Shown piece after piece: positions 31,667-42,535 of a stretch of DNA of 64,000 nucleotides (positions are counted from its first letter, which is position 1; every line of letters starts with the position of its first letter). The stretch comes from Epithemia pelagica. Lineage: Eukaryota; Bacillariophyta; Bacillariophyceae; Surirellales; Surirellaceae. Below the pieces are notes generated by a model that was not told where the DNA came from, did not search any database, and worked only from the letters and a program-made list of their open reading frames with translations. Location: contig OX337232.1 in the NCBI GenBank assembly GCA_946965045.2, positions 1,364,001 through 1,428,000 of the forward strand, read 5' to 3'. The position numbers and the translations under genes are program-made.

Positions 31667-33907
31667 ATGGTGCGACCACCAGCCTCACCGAATCTACTGG
31701 CAAGGTCTCTCTGGCCTTCCTGTCTGGGAAACACTGTAACAAGAACAGTCAAAGGATCGAGAAGGTCTCTTGTGTGTTCGACGTCCTTTCTAGATGTTTT
31801 GGTCAAGAAGGACGTGTCCGTTTCAAGCCAGTTAAGAGCGCTTCACTCGGATGCCCAGAACCGAATAATGACGCTCAATGCCTCACAAAGAATGCAGTTC
31901 CGAACGGCAGAATCTTATAGATACTTTTCTTCCAGTGGTGCCCAAGAAGAAAGCTCTTCCGAAACAATCACCGATTCGCCCGAGGGAGAAAGCGACAAAG
32001 TGGATGTTTCCAAAGTTTCGGTAAGCAAGGAGGATGAGCACCACGAGGAAACGAAACGTAAAAAACTCTCAGAGGTACGCACCTTCGATCGACGTTGTAA
32101 GCACAAGAGTTCCATATCCCAACTAACACTTTCATGGTCTGACCTAACTGGGAATAACCATAATTGAATGATTGCGTTTACCATTTTGACACATCCGTCA
32201 AAAGGTTCCCATATCTGAAGTCCTAAAATCAAAACACAATTACCGATGGGTTGACCCAGTCATAATGCAACATCAATCAGTACGGGAAGCAGTTGTGGCA
32301 GCTGTTGAAGGAGGGCTGTCTGGAATGATGGTATTAGAGCCAGAGAACAGACGTGTTGTCGGCCTTGTGACTACTCGTGATTTGTTGCGCATCATGGCTG
32401 CTGGTCTTAAGGAACATGAATCTGCGGAAGCTGTAATGGATAGGGTTGTGGGTGATTACATGACGAACATTAGCCAAGTGATTTATGGCCGGCCCGACGA
32501 AACAATAGGTGTCGCTCGGACTCTGATGGCAAAACTTCGAATCAAGTGTTTACCCATTCTCTCTAAAGATTGGAAGGTGGAAGGCCTCCTCACAGCTCGG
32601 GACATGTCGGATTATGGACTCAGTGCCAAGGAAATTGGTGGGAAACGCGCATACCTGAAAGATGTTTCTGAACGGGTTGGCTTGAGCAGCGATACCAGCA
32701 TGGCTGAACCTCCGACCTACCTCAAAGCTCACTTGGCTTTGGAACAGAAACCCTTGTTTGTCAATGTTGGTGTCGCCTCTCTTCCGCATCCTTACAAAAC
32801 AGCAGACAACTCCACAGTATCTGGAAGAGGTATGTACTTTGGCGTTTTTGTAGTGATTGCATATGGTGGAGATTGGTACGCTGACCGTTTCTGACAGGTC
32901 GGAGAATGACCGAACTCTCGAGTGACTTGTCACTCTCGGAGGATGCATTCTTCCTAACTACGGTAACTCTTCCTGACGAGGAAGACAAGACTCTCCGAAA
33001 GTTCACATACGCTGGTGTAGCAGATGGCGTTGGGGGCTGGAGAGAGTACGGTGTCGACCCTCGACAGTTTTCGAATCGCTTGATGGAAGAGTGCCAAAAC
33101 ATATTGCATGAAGCTTCTCGAAATGGTCAAGAAGAGGGTGACAGTTTTCGCCAAGTAATAAGCCCTGCACAGATCATGGATCAGGCATACGAGAGAGTGA
33201 AAGCACAAAACGTCATCGGAGCAACCACTGCCTGCATAGGCTTGTTCGACGGTCTGCGTCATCAGTTTCACTTTAGTAACCTTGGAGACTCTGGATTGAT
33301 TGTGTTGCGCCACATCGACTCCGATGTTGCCGGTACCCTCAAAAGGGAACGTCTGATCCCAAGGTCGGAACGAACTTCTGATATGCAAGTTGCATTTGTT
33401 AGCCAGCAGCAGTTACGCTCGTTCAACCACCCTTATCAACTAGGATGGACTGGGGACGAAGAATCGAATCAGGAAGCCGAATCATTTAAGAACGCCCGAG
33501 AATCGTGCACCAGCTCGGTTCATCTTCGTCGAGGAGACATTGTGATCATGGCAACCGATGGTTTATTCGACAATGTGGAGTTTGACGATATAACTGCCAT
33601 CGCTTTGGAATGGGAACAGAAACATGGCTTCATTCGTGCAGGTGACATTGCACAACGAGAACGACGGTGGGCAATGGGAAATTCCCTTTCCATTCAATCT
33701 CAGGAGCACATTTCGGAGTTGGCGCAAGCACTAGTAGAGAGGGCACGAGATAATTCTATTGATCCCACGGTAGACTCCCCCTTTGCCATCTTGGCGAAAG
33801 AGAACGATATAATGTGGTCAGGTGGCATGCCGGACGATGTCACAGTGGTTGCTTTTCATGTGGTTGGTCGTGAGGCTGAAGACTTGATGGGTGGAACGCA
33901 TACGTAA
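31667..33907 (+). CDS. CBS-pair / PP2C (PTC7-like) phosphatase, probably mitochondrial
   Basis: A 680-residue protein in three exons: 31667-32074, 32205-32829 and 32898-33907. Introns of 130 and 68 nt have GT-AG ends, and phases (0, then 1) agree. The N-terminus is basic and Ser-rich and ends in RYFSSSG, typical of a mitochondrial presequence. A later ATG at 31868 would still include part of it. Two CBS motifs follow (about 137-265; VVGLVTTRDLL, KVEGLLTARDMSDYG), which commonly bind adenine nucleotides. The C-terminal ~330 residues are a PTC7-like PP2C: YAGVADGVGGWREYGVDP, NLGDSGLIVLR, MATDGLFDN and GMPDDVTVVAF retain the metal-binding Asp residues. Control of a mitochondrial Ser/Thr phosphatase by adenylates through the CBS pair is inferred from architecture. 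Confidence 0.87.
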
Positions 33908-34207
33908 CATTGCAGCAAAAGAATTTTGTCTCTTTTTTGGTATTCGCCCGTGGCTACTCCTAGGAAGTAAAGAGACTAGGATCACTATTGAAGGCACTCC
34001 TGCGATAGTTCTTTCCAGATACAGCTACTACGGTTAAACCAAATGCAAAACCCTTCCATAAACCAAACATCGAATCATAGACGGTATGAGACGAACGCCG
34101 ATACAGAATAAAGGTTACTCCAAGAACGCATAAGGCTCATTTGCAAGACGCACTCCCACCATAAAGTTATGTCGTTCTGGGCCCACAGAACAACATAAAT
34201 TCTCCAT
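33908..34207. other. Intergenic region between convergent genes
   Basis: 300 bp with two 3' ends and no recognised feature. Confidence 0.45.
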
Positions 34208-37088
34208 TTACTCATTTCGTTTCTTTGGTCCCCGACTCTCACTGCGTTCTCGCTTCGCGTCGTTCCGCTTTCTGCGCGGTCTACTTTCACTCCTTCCGTC
34301 AGTTTTATCCTTTTCCTTTCTGTTCCGTCCCCGACTCTCACTACGTTCTCGGTTCGCGTCGTTCCGTTTCCTGCGTGGTCTACTTTCACTTCTTTCGTCA
34401 GTTTTATCCTTTTCCTTTCTGTTCCGTCCCCGACTCTCACTACGTTCTCGGTTCGCGTCGTTCCGCTTCCTGCGTGGTCTACTTTCACTTCTTTCGTCAA
34501 CGGTGTCATCTTCCTGTATGTTCCGTCCCCGGCTCTCGCTTCGGTCCCGGTTTTCCTTATTTTTCCGGTCCTTTCGTCTCCAAAACCTTCCTTTGCCCTT
34601 CGCATCACTTTCTTCCTCGTCCTCTTCCGCTTCTTCTTGCTCTCGTTTAAGTTTCTCGGCTTTTTCTTCAGCCTCTTTCTGGCGCTTCTTCTCCCATTTC
34701 TTGCGACTTGCTATTCGGCGCTCTTCTTCCTCCTTAACTCGTTTTTCTCTCTCTTCACGAAGCGTCGATACACGTGAATCTTTCCGTTGTGAATATTCCC
34801 TGTCCATCAAAGAGTAGCTAGCGGCGGGAGCTGCTGCAAGAACACGCTCCTTCGCTTCTTTGGCACGCTTCTTTTTCAACTGAGCTTCAGATTCCTCCTT
34901 GGGTTCTTTTTCTTCCTTTTCGTCCTGTTGTTTTGAACGTCCGAACGGCAACCACCTCCGCTTCTTGACATCTTCTGGATTCTCTTCTTCTTTCTTTTCG
35001 TCTGTATTTGATTCATCTTCATCTTCCTTTTTGTCACCTGTTGAATCTTTCTTCTTTCGCTTCTCTTTTTTTTTTCGGTAACTGACTTTCGGAACCACTT
35101 TCGTGCGAGACTTCACCTTCACGAGGACTAACTGGTTCTACAGTATCCGGATTCATCGGCGATGATGGCTTCGCCAGTGCATCTGCAGCCCACGAAAGAG
35201 ACTGCCCAGACTTCTTTGATTTCTTCAAACTACTCACTGGAGCCTTCTGTAAATTCCCCGAAGAGCCCAAGCCTTGGTTTTCCGTGTCAGAGTGGTCGAT
35301 CTTCTGTGCCATGGCAGCGCCGAAAATTGACGTTATTGGTTTAGGTTTAGCAGCAGGCTTTGAATCTTCTGGTTGTTTTCCAGTCCCCACTTCACTCGGG
35401 GATGCCTGATGCTTTTGCGCCATTGCAGCGCCAAAGATCGAGCTTATTGGTTTGGGTCCCGCAGCAGTCTTCGTGTCTTCGCTCGGTCCTACCTGAGGCT
35501 TTTGTGATTGATTTTGTTGTTGCGCCATTGCCGCACCAAAGATTGACGTTATTGGTTTGGGTTTCGCAGCGATTTTCGCTTCTTCAGCCTCTTGTTCGGT
35601 GTCGACTTCACTCCGTGCACACGGAGGCTTCTTGTCTTGGTTACTCTGCTGTGCCATTGCAGCGCCGAAAATCGACGTTATTGGCTTGGACTTAATTGCG
35701 AGCTTTGAGTCTGCTGGCTCTTGTTGGGCTTCTGTGTCGGCTTTATTCTTTGGACTCTCCGGTTTGGAGGCTCGATTGTTCTGCTGCGCCATTGCCGCTC
35801 CAAAAATCGATTTTATTGGCTTGGGTTTAGCTGCCATCTTTGAGTCCACTGGCTCTTTTCTTGCTTCATTGCCAATTGTGGTGGCTCGACTCTCCGGTTT
35901 ACGCGTTTGGATGCTCTGTTGCGCCATTGCCGCTCCAAAAATTGAAGTTATTGGTTTGGGTGTCGCTGCAGTCTTTGAGTCTTCATTGGTCGACTTCGGT
36001 TTACCTTTTGCTTCAGCTACATCAAGAGCGGAAGAATAGTGCGCCTCTTTCTTTTTGGATTTCTTGGAAGAAGATGCTGTCTTCTGCAAATCTGGGGCCT
36101 CCGCGGTTGCCACGGCATCAGGCTTTGATTGATTAGTTTCCATCGAGTCATGATAAACCTCCGAGCTACTGCGATCTTGTTGCTGCGATTGTTTGGTTGG
36201 TTCATGAGAACCTTCACTTAGATCTACGGACCGACCTAATCGTCGTCCAAGCTCTGCTTGGAGTTCTTCCACAGAGGCCAAATGCAGTGATGATTCGGAG
36301 GTGCACACGGTCGACACTTCCTCTGTGGAAATATTAGAAGAATCCTCTGTTAGGATGTCCTCGTCTTGAGTACTAGCTGTATATTTGGTGGCGTTGGCAT
36401 GAAGTAGGTCGAACGAAGAGTTCGACGATGACGAGTAAGAATCATCGTCTGCTGTCTCTTCTGTATTATCAGCACTCCCCCCTGATTTCCCCTTCAATTC
36501 AGGTTTGACAGTCTCGTCAGTTGTTGTCTCTTGAGGCAACACCATGTCTGCAAACTCGCTGCGATTTTGAGATTTATCAGATGAGGGGGCAGCAGTAATG
36601 CCCGACATACTGTTTTGTAGGGCATTAATTATTGACGACGATGTAGTGTCGTCGTCGTTGGGAATATCCAGGGACGAAGAATCATTGCTGCGAAACGAGG
36701 AATTTTTCTTCGTTTTGGGTTCCAGCAATGGTTCCATATTTCGAAGTTCTTTCATCATTTCAGGTGACACTTTCTTCCTAGTCCCTGTCTTGGAACTCTT
36801 CGACGATGAGCTCTTTTTCTTGCTCTTCTTTTTCTTCTTCTTTTGTTTGTGCTTGGACGAGGAACCTGCCGGATTCTCGGCAACCTCCTCCATGGCTTGT
36901 ACTGGCTTCAATGGTTTTGCTGCGTCACTTGGTTTTGCGTGTATCTGTTCATCATCGTCAACTGAAGCTTCCCCTTCCATCTTTGGTACCTCCTCGTTTC
37001 CATGCATTTCCTGCTTCTCCTCGGAAACCATGTCCTTGACCTCCACCGTAAGTAACGTATCGACCTCGCTCATGGTGTTGGATAGCAT
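34208..37088 (-). CDS. Repeat-rich charged protein, frame broken at an A10 run
   Basis: One gene in two frames that overlap near 35034-35122. The first (37088-35034) encodes an acidic N-terminus, a Lys/Ser tract, the segment ELRNMEPLLEP, and six copies of a KPKPI(T/S/K)SIFGAAMAQ repeat spaced 35-45 residues apart. The second (to 34208) encodes a Lys/Glu-rich coiled coil, KKRRWLPFGRSKQQ, and three 33-residue Arg/Ser repeats. The frames meet in ten consecutive A residues (T10 at about 35066-35075 on the plus strand); a one-base length change there gives one continuous product of about 960 residues. No enzyme domain, signal peptide or membrane segment is visible. Function unknown; the Arg-Ser tail would fit a nuclear protein. 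Confidence 0.65.
34231..34527 (-). repeat. Three 99-bp coding tandem repeats
   Basis: Units start at 34231, 34330 and 34429 with exactly 99-bp spacing, and a partial unit begins at 34528. Each encodes RSESRGRNRKEKDKTD followed by RSESRPRRKRNDAN-like sequence. The two inner units are nearly identical, so the expansion is recent. Confidence 0.9.
35302..35965 (-). repeat. Six dispersed copies of the SIFGAAMAQ coding repeat
   Basis: Six copies of about 48 bp encode KPKPITSIFGAAMAQQ or close variants, separated by variable Lys/Glu/Ser-rich linkers. The core SIFGAAMAQ never changes while the linkers do, which suggests selection on the core. Confidence 0.88.
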
Positions 37089-37831
37089 AGAACGTCGTCG
37101 CCCCCAATGTATACGGGATATTGCCGCCTAATAAATTTCAGAGTGAGCGTGAATGGAGATGATGGGAATGGGGAGGCGACAAGGCACGCGAGGAGAGTGC
37201 ATCCGACTTTCTCCGAGAGCGAGAGCGCTAAATCCTAAATCTTTTTAAAACGTAAACTTTAACCGTCATATTTCGTACTATATGTGAGAAGTGTACTAGA
37301 CACGAGCGCACGTTAGAAGAAATAGACGGGCATAAGAAGCGCGCGCCGTACCGTCTACTTTTTATTGCAGTCTACTTTCTTTGCTCTTTTCTCTTAAATG
37401 TTGCCGATCCTACTATTGTACGAAACCATTCACGCTCGACCGGGAATACCCAGCACAAAGAACCGAGTCCCAACTGAATCGTTGTCTGTATAAATAACGT
37501 AGGGATTACTAGTACGAGTGTAAGTAGTGATAGGGAGTGGTTCATCCACGGATGCGCAATGCAGGATGCAGTACGCAATTATTTACCAACTCCAATCCCT
37601 ACCATCTTCCAAAGTTCAGAGTATTACTCGTGTACAATACGAGAACTACACGTACAGAACTACGAGTACGAGTACTCCCCACGACCTAACGACATCGACA
37701 AGGCTACCTGGGCTAAGTACGGATATGCAGTATCAAATCGTTTGTCTAATAAAGTCTCTCTAGGTAGGCGGTGGAATGCTGGATACTCTTGCCATAAAGA
37801 TTCCGAGGAATGCAAGGTGATGCCAAGGTGC
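37089..37831. other. Intergenic region between two minus-strand genes
   Basis: A 743-bp spacer. About 37620-37680 is rich in short ACGAG/TACGAGTA palindromic motifs. Otherwise nothing recognised; presumably it holds the promoter of the left gene and the 3' end of the right one. Confidence 0.45.
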
Positions 37832-39916
37832 CTATTGTTGGGACAATCGCCGGCGTCGTAGACCAAACCAGCGTCGTTTCTTGACCTTTTCGTGATTTTG
37901 GAGCGAAGAAGAAGACGAGTCTTGAATGAGATGCAAGTCACTGCTGAAATCCAAGGCGGAATCCGAAGTCTCGAGTCCATGGCAAAACCGTGTAATACTC
38001 CCCGAGGTTGTGGTGGTAGTTGGATTCGACGCGATGGGATCGACCAAGACGGACAATGGCTGGCTCGATTCGATATCTGCTGGAGAGGACTCTGCTGGTT
38101 GCGAGCTGCTTGTGGTTTCCAGCCAGGTCGTATCAAACGAAGGCTCTGACTTCAAGACTTGAAGGGGAGAAGATGTTAGCTCGGTAGCAGCATTTGGGGT
38201 ACCTACATTTCCTTGTCCAACATTCCATCGATCTGTTTGGGATAGACTAGAGGCTTGTTCCGGAAGCGGTTGTTCTGGCCTGTTGGCAGTTGCTGCAGGT
38301 AGGACTGCCGACTGTGCCTCTCGTTGATTATTCCGAAGCAGATCCTGGTCTGTGATCTCACCTGTTCCGAAAAACCATCCGCCTTCTACCAAGTCAGAAG
38401 GAGAATCCGCATCGTCGGATCCGGTCCCCCTCATTACAAGATCGGTTTCCAGAATCACAGGATCCTCTCGAGGACCATTAGAGGGTGGACAACTAGGGCT
38501 AACGACACTTTCTGGCTGGTTATTTTCTTCATCACCCTGCCCGGAGTCTGAGGAAACTAAGTTTGGAGTACCAGTTTCTTCGTTCTGAATTCTTGAAAAG
38601 ACCTTGTTTTCTTCCGTTCCGGATGCCTCATTTTGTGCATTTCCCTTTTGCAAAACAACTTCTTCGATCTCTGAGCAACTATCATCATTGTCCACGGTGG
38701 ACGAAGCAGTGACACTCAGCGACGAGTTGCTTCCATCTTGTTTCTCGACCACAGGATCGAAATGGACCTTTTGACAAGTTGTACCACATTTTTCGTGAAG
38801 AGTATTGCCGCCACCCTGTGCGGGATTGGCCTCCTTAGCTTCGCACTCTTGGTCTTGTGGGAGGCTCTCGTTGCTGCTGATCCATGCATTGTTTTCCGGT
38901 CGAACAATTGGAGCTTTTTGATACGACTGGGTTTCATTTGCTGTTGACTGGTCCGCTCCCGGTGCTTGACTGTTAATGGTCAGGATTTGAGGAGGCACAA
39001 GTGTCTGTTTTTTGTTTACAACGGGAAGTGGAGATTCATGGCCTTCCAGCGATGATTCAAAAACCACATCGTCAGTGTCAAATTGGCTATTTGCCAGCTG
39101 ATCCAGAGGAGACGACAGGTGTTTGGTGGGTTCCTGGAATTGACTTTCACGCAGAGTCCTGAGTTTGTCGTCCGGAAGCGATCTCGGACGGTCCACAAGG
39201 ACATTGACGACTTGATCTTCTCCATCGACGTTGTCATTGTTGTCAGATGTATCACCCTGATCGGAATCCTCTGAACTGCTCTGTCCAGTGCTGTACGAAG
39301 AATCGGATTCGTATTGATCGGCCGGGATCTCCATTTCTCCAGAACTAAGACTGGAACTCGGCAAGAATCCACGACCATGCTCGTTGACAATGGAATCAAG
39401 AATACTAAGGTATTTGGTACTGTCAATGTACTGAATAGATTCATCATCTTCGGACGATGCTTCATCGCTTGATGGCAACATTGGGTCCAGATTCCGTGTT
39501 TCCTTGCGACGTTGCGAGGATAGTTTCTTTTTCTTTTTCTTCTTTTTTGTAGAGGAATGCTTTTTCTTTTTCTTTTTGGGAGAGTAGTCTTCATCCTTAT
39601 GCTTGGAGGAGGAGGACTGTTTCTTGGAAGAAGAGGACGACGATTTCTTCTTGCTGCTTTTGCGGGACTTTGACTTGCTTCGTTTTCGCTCTACCTCGTC
39701 GTCCGATCCGTTCTCACTTTGATCTCTTTCATCATCTGTTTCATTGGTCGATGAAATTTTCTTCTTCTTTTTTCGCGATTTCTTGGCGTGTTTCTTGCTG
39801 TTCCTACTCGTATTTGCAATTATGGACTCTTCAGGAACATTTACATGTTCAACAGCCGGCTCGGCAACACTAACATGCTGGTTGACCACGACGGCTATTG
39901 CACCTGGAGGATCCAT
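37832..39916 (-). CDS. Lysine/serine-rich protein, probable paralogue of its left neighbour
   Basis: A 694-residue single-exon protein. Residues about 40-135 are Lys/Ser tracts (runs of up to eight Lys and six Ser), ending SSQRRKETRNLDPMLPSSD. The middle is acidic and Ser/Glu/Asp-rich. The C-terminus ends in KKRRWFGLRRRRLSQQ. The left neighbour has the same order: Lys/Ser tract, then RNMEPLLEP, then KKRRWLPFGRSKQQ. The two are therefore probably diverged tandem duplicates, though most of the sequence is too biased to align by eye. Despite its Lys/Ser content it lacks a signal peptide, so it is unlikely to be a silaffin. No known domain. Confidence 0.65.
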   Translation of the reverse strand: MDPPGAIAVVVNQHVSVAEPAVEHVNVPEESIIANTSRNSKKHAKKSRKKKKKISSTNETDDERDQSENGSDDEVERKRSKSKSRKSSKKKSSSSSSKKQSSSSKHKDEDYSPKKKKKKHSSTKKKKKKKKLSSQRRKETRNLDPMLPSSDEASSEDDESIQYIDSTKYLSILDSIVNEHGRGFLPSSSLSSGEMEIPADQYESDSSYSTGQSSSEDSDQGDTSDNNDNVDGEDQVVNVLVDRPRSLPDDKLRTLRESQFQEPTKHLSSPLDQLANSQFDTDDVVFESSLEGHESPLPVVNKKQTLVPPQILTINSQAPGADQSTANETQSYQKAPIVRPENNAWISSNESLPQDQECEAKEANPAQGGGNTLHEKCGTTCQKVHFDPVVEKQDGSNSSLSVTASSTVDNDDSCSEIEEVVLQKGNAQNEASGTEENKVFSRIQNEETGTPNLVSSDSGQGDEENNQPESVVSPSCPPSNGPREDPVILETDLVMRGTGSDDADSPSDLVEGGWFFGTGEITDQDLLRNNQREAQSAVLPAATANRPEQPLPEQASSLSQTDRWNVGQGNVGTPNAATELTSSPLQVLKSEPSFDTTWLETTSSSQPAESSPADIESSQPLSVLVDPIASNPTTTTTSGSITRFCHGLETSDSALDFSSDLHLIQDSSSSSLQNHEKVKKRRWFGLRRRRLSQQ

Positions 39917-40481
39917 CCTTCATTTACAATGATCATCCCCTGGTACCGCAGCGGTTTGATTTGGGAGCAACGCAATGGGCATACGAGGCGTCAAACTTCA
40001 TGCATTCGCATAATATAGAGTGCCTCCATCTTCAGAATTGCGATCATGCTCGTGTATCCGACTGGCTCATGATGATCGATGATCGTGATACGAAGGGGAA
40101 AGGCTATAACACCGCTCTGACAGGGGCTATTATCACTAATGATGAGTTAGATTTTAGATTGTACTGTTGCCCAAAATGAAATCTGATTGGGTTCATAGTT
40201 TAATATTAAAGCCTCTTAATTCGATTTAGATTGCATATTGCATTCCTTCTTTTTTCCCCTGTGAAGGTGAAGACCTCTCCAGGATTTGTTTTTACGAAAA
40301 AAAGGCAAATAGTTGTCACACTGGTCACTATCTGCCAATAAGTACCGGAGGTATGTTTTATCGTTGCATAATATAAGTAGTTAGTACTCGTATCTCGTAT
40401 GCATCACGATTGGATGATCGGGCGTCCCACGCTGTTTGCTGTTTGAGAGAATTATTGGGTCTACGCAACCCAGCAACAACC
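39917..40481. other. Intergenic region containing repeat copy A
   Basis: A 565-bp spacer between divergent genes, marking the switch from gene-dense host DNA to the element-rich right side. It holds a repeat (40077-40214) shared with 61142-61265. Confidence 0.55.
40077..40214 (+). repeat. Dispersed repeat, copy A
   Basis: About 138 bp nearly identical to 61142-61265 in the same orientation. It starts CGATGATCGTGATACGAAGG and ends near TTAATATTAAAGCCT. Relative to copy B it has two small insertions of about 10 and 6 bp. Non-coding; it may derive from the 3' end of a repeated gene or element. Confidence 0.85.
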
Positions 40482-42092
40482 ATGGCAGCCCGTTTTTTCT
40501 CTTCTGTGACCGATCAGGGCACTCCTGAATACCTTGCTTCCGCTTCCAAACTGTACGAACGACAGCCTGTGACGCAACTCTGGAATCGACTCACTCGGGT
40601 CACCGAGAAACAATGGAGTTGGCTTGCCGTCCCCGATAGCGAACGGTGGGTGGCGGCCGAAGTGCGCGTCTGTATCGTTAGCGGGCCTCCCGGGAACGGA
40701 AAGTCAAGTGCATGCTATGAATGGGCTGTGCGGATATGCCAACAAGAATGGGTAGATTGCGTAACATGGGTGGATTGTGCAACCGTCGAAAGGGAGCCTG
40801 GTGCATGGGTTCTACAAAAGTGCAGTAATTACGCAAACAATTACCGCGCTACAGCTGTGCCTGTTCCCCAACGAGCCGATGACATAACTGGAAAAGTGGT
40901 TGTGTTTGATGGTTTGAGAGCAGAGACCATTGACAGCTGGATTGGGGTCGTTGCAAAGTTGTGTCGCAAAGGCATTGCGGCAATTCTATGTTCTTCCGAG
41001 TCGGTCAGAGTTCACGTTGGGAACACACAAGATATTACTCAACTTCGCCACCGGTTCCCTGCATGGTCTCTCGAGGAATACAATAGTGCTTGTGAGGATG
41101 ACGAATTTTGGAGTCAAGCCCGGCTTCAATTTCCTGGGCCACCACCTCAAGCAGCTTCACCTGCGGAAAAGGAATCCGCGCTGGAACAAAAATTCAAGTT
41201 TGCGGGCCATTGTGCTCGCTTTATGTTCCGTAGCTCGATTCCCGAAATTAAGGAGCAGATCGACGAGGGTGTGAAAGCCTTGAAGAGCAGCATTGAGTCA
41301 ATGCAAGCCGCACTGGTGAATTATCGTAATACCGGAGCCATCAACAGGTTGATCGCTTTTGTGGAAAATAATGGACCAACACCTGCTCTAGTACCCCTCC
41401 TCCCCGCTGACATGCCTGCAGCACCAGACCGGTATGCGCTTCATGTACACGATGATGAGTTTGTTTCAAGCGACGCAAAAAATGTCTTTGTTAGTGCCCA
41501 TGCAACCCAAGCCGTTCTTTCATCAATGCCAAAATCGGTCGACAAACTTCGCACAGTCGCGGCCACGACAGGCAATCGTGCCATTGAAGGCTACGCCCTT
41601 GAGATTCGTTTGCAGGAAAAGCTCCAGCAGGCCCGAGACACAAACAGCCCACTGTCGGTGATTACCAGTTCTGGAGAGTCAGAGAGTTGGAATGTTGTAA
41701 CCTTTCGAGAAGCGGCAAGTGGAAAAATTGAAGATGACATCGCGACCAACAATGCAGTTGGTGCTTGGTTTTGGATCGGTGGCAACCAAGGAGGGTTTGA
41801 TGCTATACATGTGTATGGAGCGACTTCTATACGGTTTGTCCAGGTAACTTCTGGCGCATCACATTCTCTCTATCTTGATTTTATTAACAGGTTGCTTCAA
41901 AACGTTTCATTGAAAGGCAGAAGCTTCAGCACTGTTGACTTTGTGACCTTGCGACCCGCCGATGATTATCGAAATTTTAGCCTGGAAGCTCCACGAGCAA
42001 GACTTGGTCAAGGATGGATGGATTTTGCTGGCCAACTCTGGACAACTGGAGATCAACGCGGCCATACCAGAGTGCTGAAGCTGGACTGGTAA
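40482..42092 (+). CDS. Crinkler/RHS-like protein: P-loop NTPase plus restriction-endonuclease-like C-terminus
   Basis: A 536-residue single-exon protein. A Walker A motif GPPGNGKSS lies near residue 68, with a following KVVVFDGL as likely Walker B. A helical middle leads to a C-terminal block near 430-460 (FWIGGNQGGFDAIHVYG, then IRFVQVTSGASHSLYL). An Asp followed by a Gln-Val-Thr strand is the restriction-endonuclease-fold pattern reported for Crinkler- and RHS-type proteins, which pair an NTPase with a nuclease domain in many eukaryotes. Trypanosome RHS genes are known as retrotransposon hot spots, and this gene directly abuts a retroelement. Whether it is a nuclease, an anti-element factor or a passenger cannot be decided. 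The ATG at 40482 is in ACC-ATG-G context. Confidence 0.65.
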   Translation: MAARFFSSVTDQGTPEYLASASKLYERQPVTQLWNRLTRVTEKQWSWLAVPDSERWVAAEVRVCIVSGPPGNGKSSACYEWAVRICQQEWVDCVTWVDCATVEREPGAWVLQKCSNYANNYRATAVPVPQRADDITGKVVVFDGLRAETIDSWIGVVAKLCRKGIAAILCSSESVRVHVGNTQDITQLRHRFPAWSLEEYNSACEDDEFWSQARLQFPGPPPQAASPAEKESALEQKFKFAGHCARFMFRSSIPEIKEQIDEGVKALKSSIESMQAALVNYRNTGAINRLIAFVENNGPTPALVPLLPADMPAAPDRYALHVHDDEFVSSDAKNVFVSAHATQAVLSSMPKSVDKLRTVAATTGNRAIEGYALEIRLQEKLQQARDTNSPLSVITSSGESESWNVVTFREAASGKIEDDIATNNAVGAWFWIGGNQGGFDAIHVYGATSIRFVQVTSGASHSLYLDFINRLLQNVSLKGRSFSTVDFVTLRPADDYRNFSLEAPRARLGQGWMDFAGQLWTTGDQRGHTRVLKLDW

Positions 42093-42535
42093 GGGTTGCG
42101 GTGCTGATTGTCAGCCATGCGTCGTTGCTGGAAAAACCATGGAGTCGACCCGAATTCTTTCTTCACAGACTCTTACCTGTGAAAGAAACTATGAAGTCGG
42201 CTCTGTCGCAACGGAATGCCTAACATTGGACCGATCCAGAGGTTACATCGACCGCACACACAACTGCCAGCAATGGTTCGGTTCGCATAGATCCTCATTC
42301 CACTCATGGCGCAGGAGGCTTGCGCCTTCTGGCTGGTACCACTCGCCAATAAGCAAGCCTCCTTGTCGTACCGACACAATGGCAATTGCTTTTATTGTAT
42401 GTTAAGTTCTATAATTTTGTTGGTGTTGCTAAGCGGCCGTTCCGCAAAGCTGGTGGGGTTGGTGGTGAGAAGGGAAAAATTGCGCGAGGGTAAAGGGAGT
42501 GTATAGGTTTTGTTGTGGGGCAAAACCCAGTCGCT
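42093..42535. other. Spacer and probable 3' UTR of the non-LTR element
   Basis: 443 bp between the Crinkler-like gene and the last codon of the retroelement frame. On the minus strand it should hold the element's 3' untranslated end, but no clear poly(A) tail or target duplication could be placed. Confidence 0.4.

Noticed and set aside
37832-39916. Silaffin or other silica-associated protein
   Set aside because: Lys/Ser content fits, but there is no signal peptide, the Lys runs are not in the spaced KxxK form, and the paralogous neighbour has an Arg/Ser tail more like a nuclear protein.
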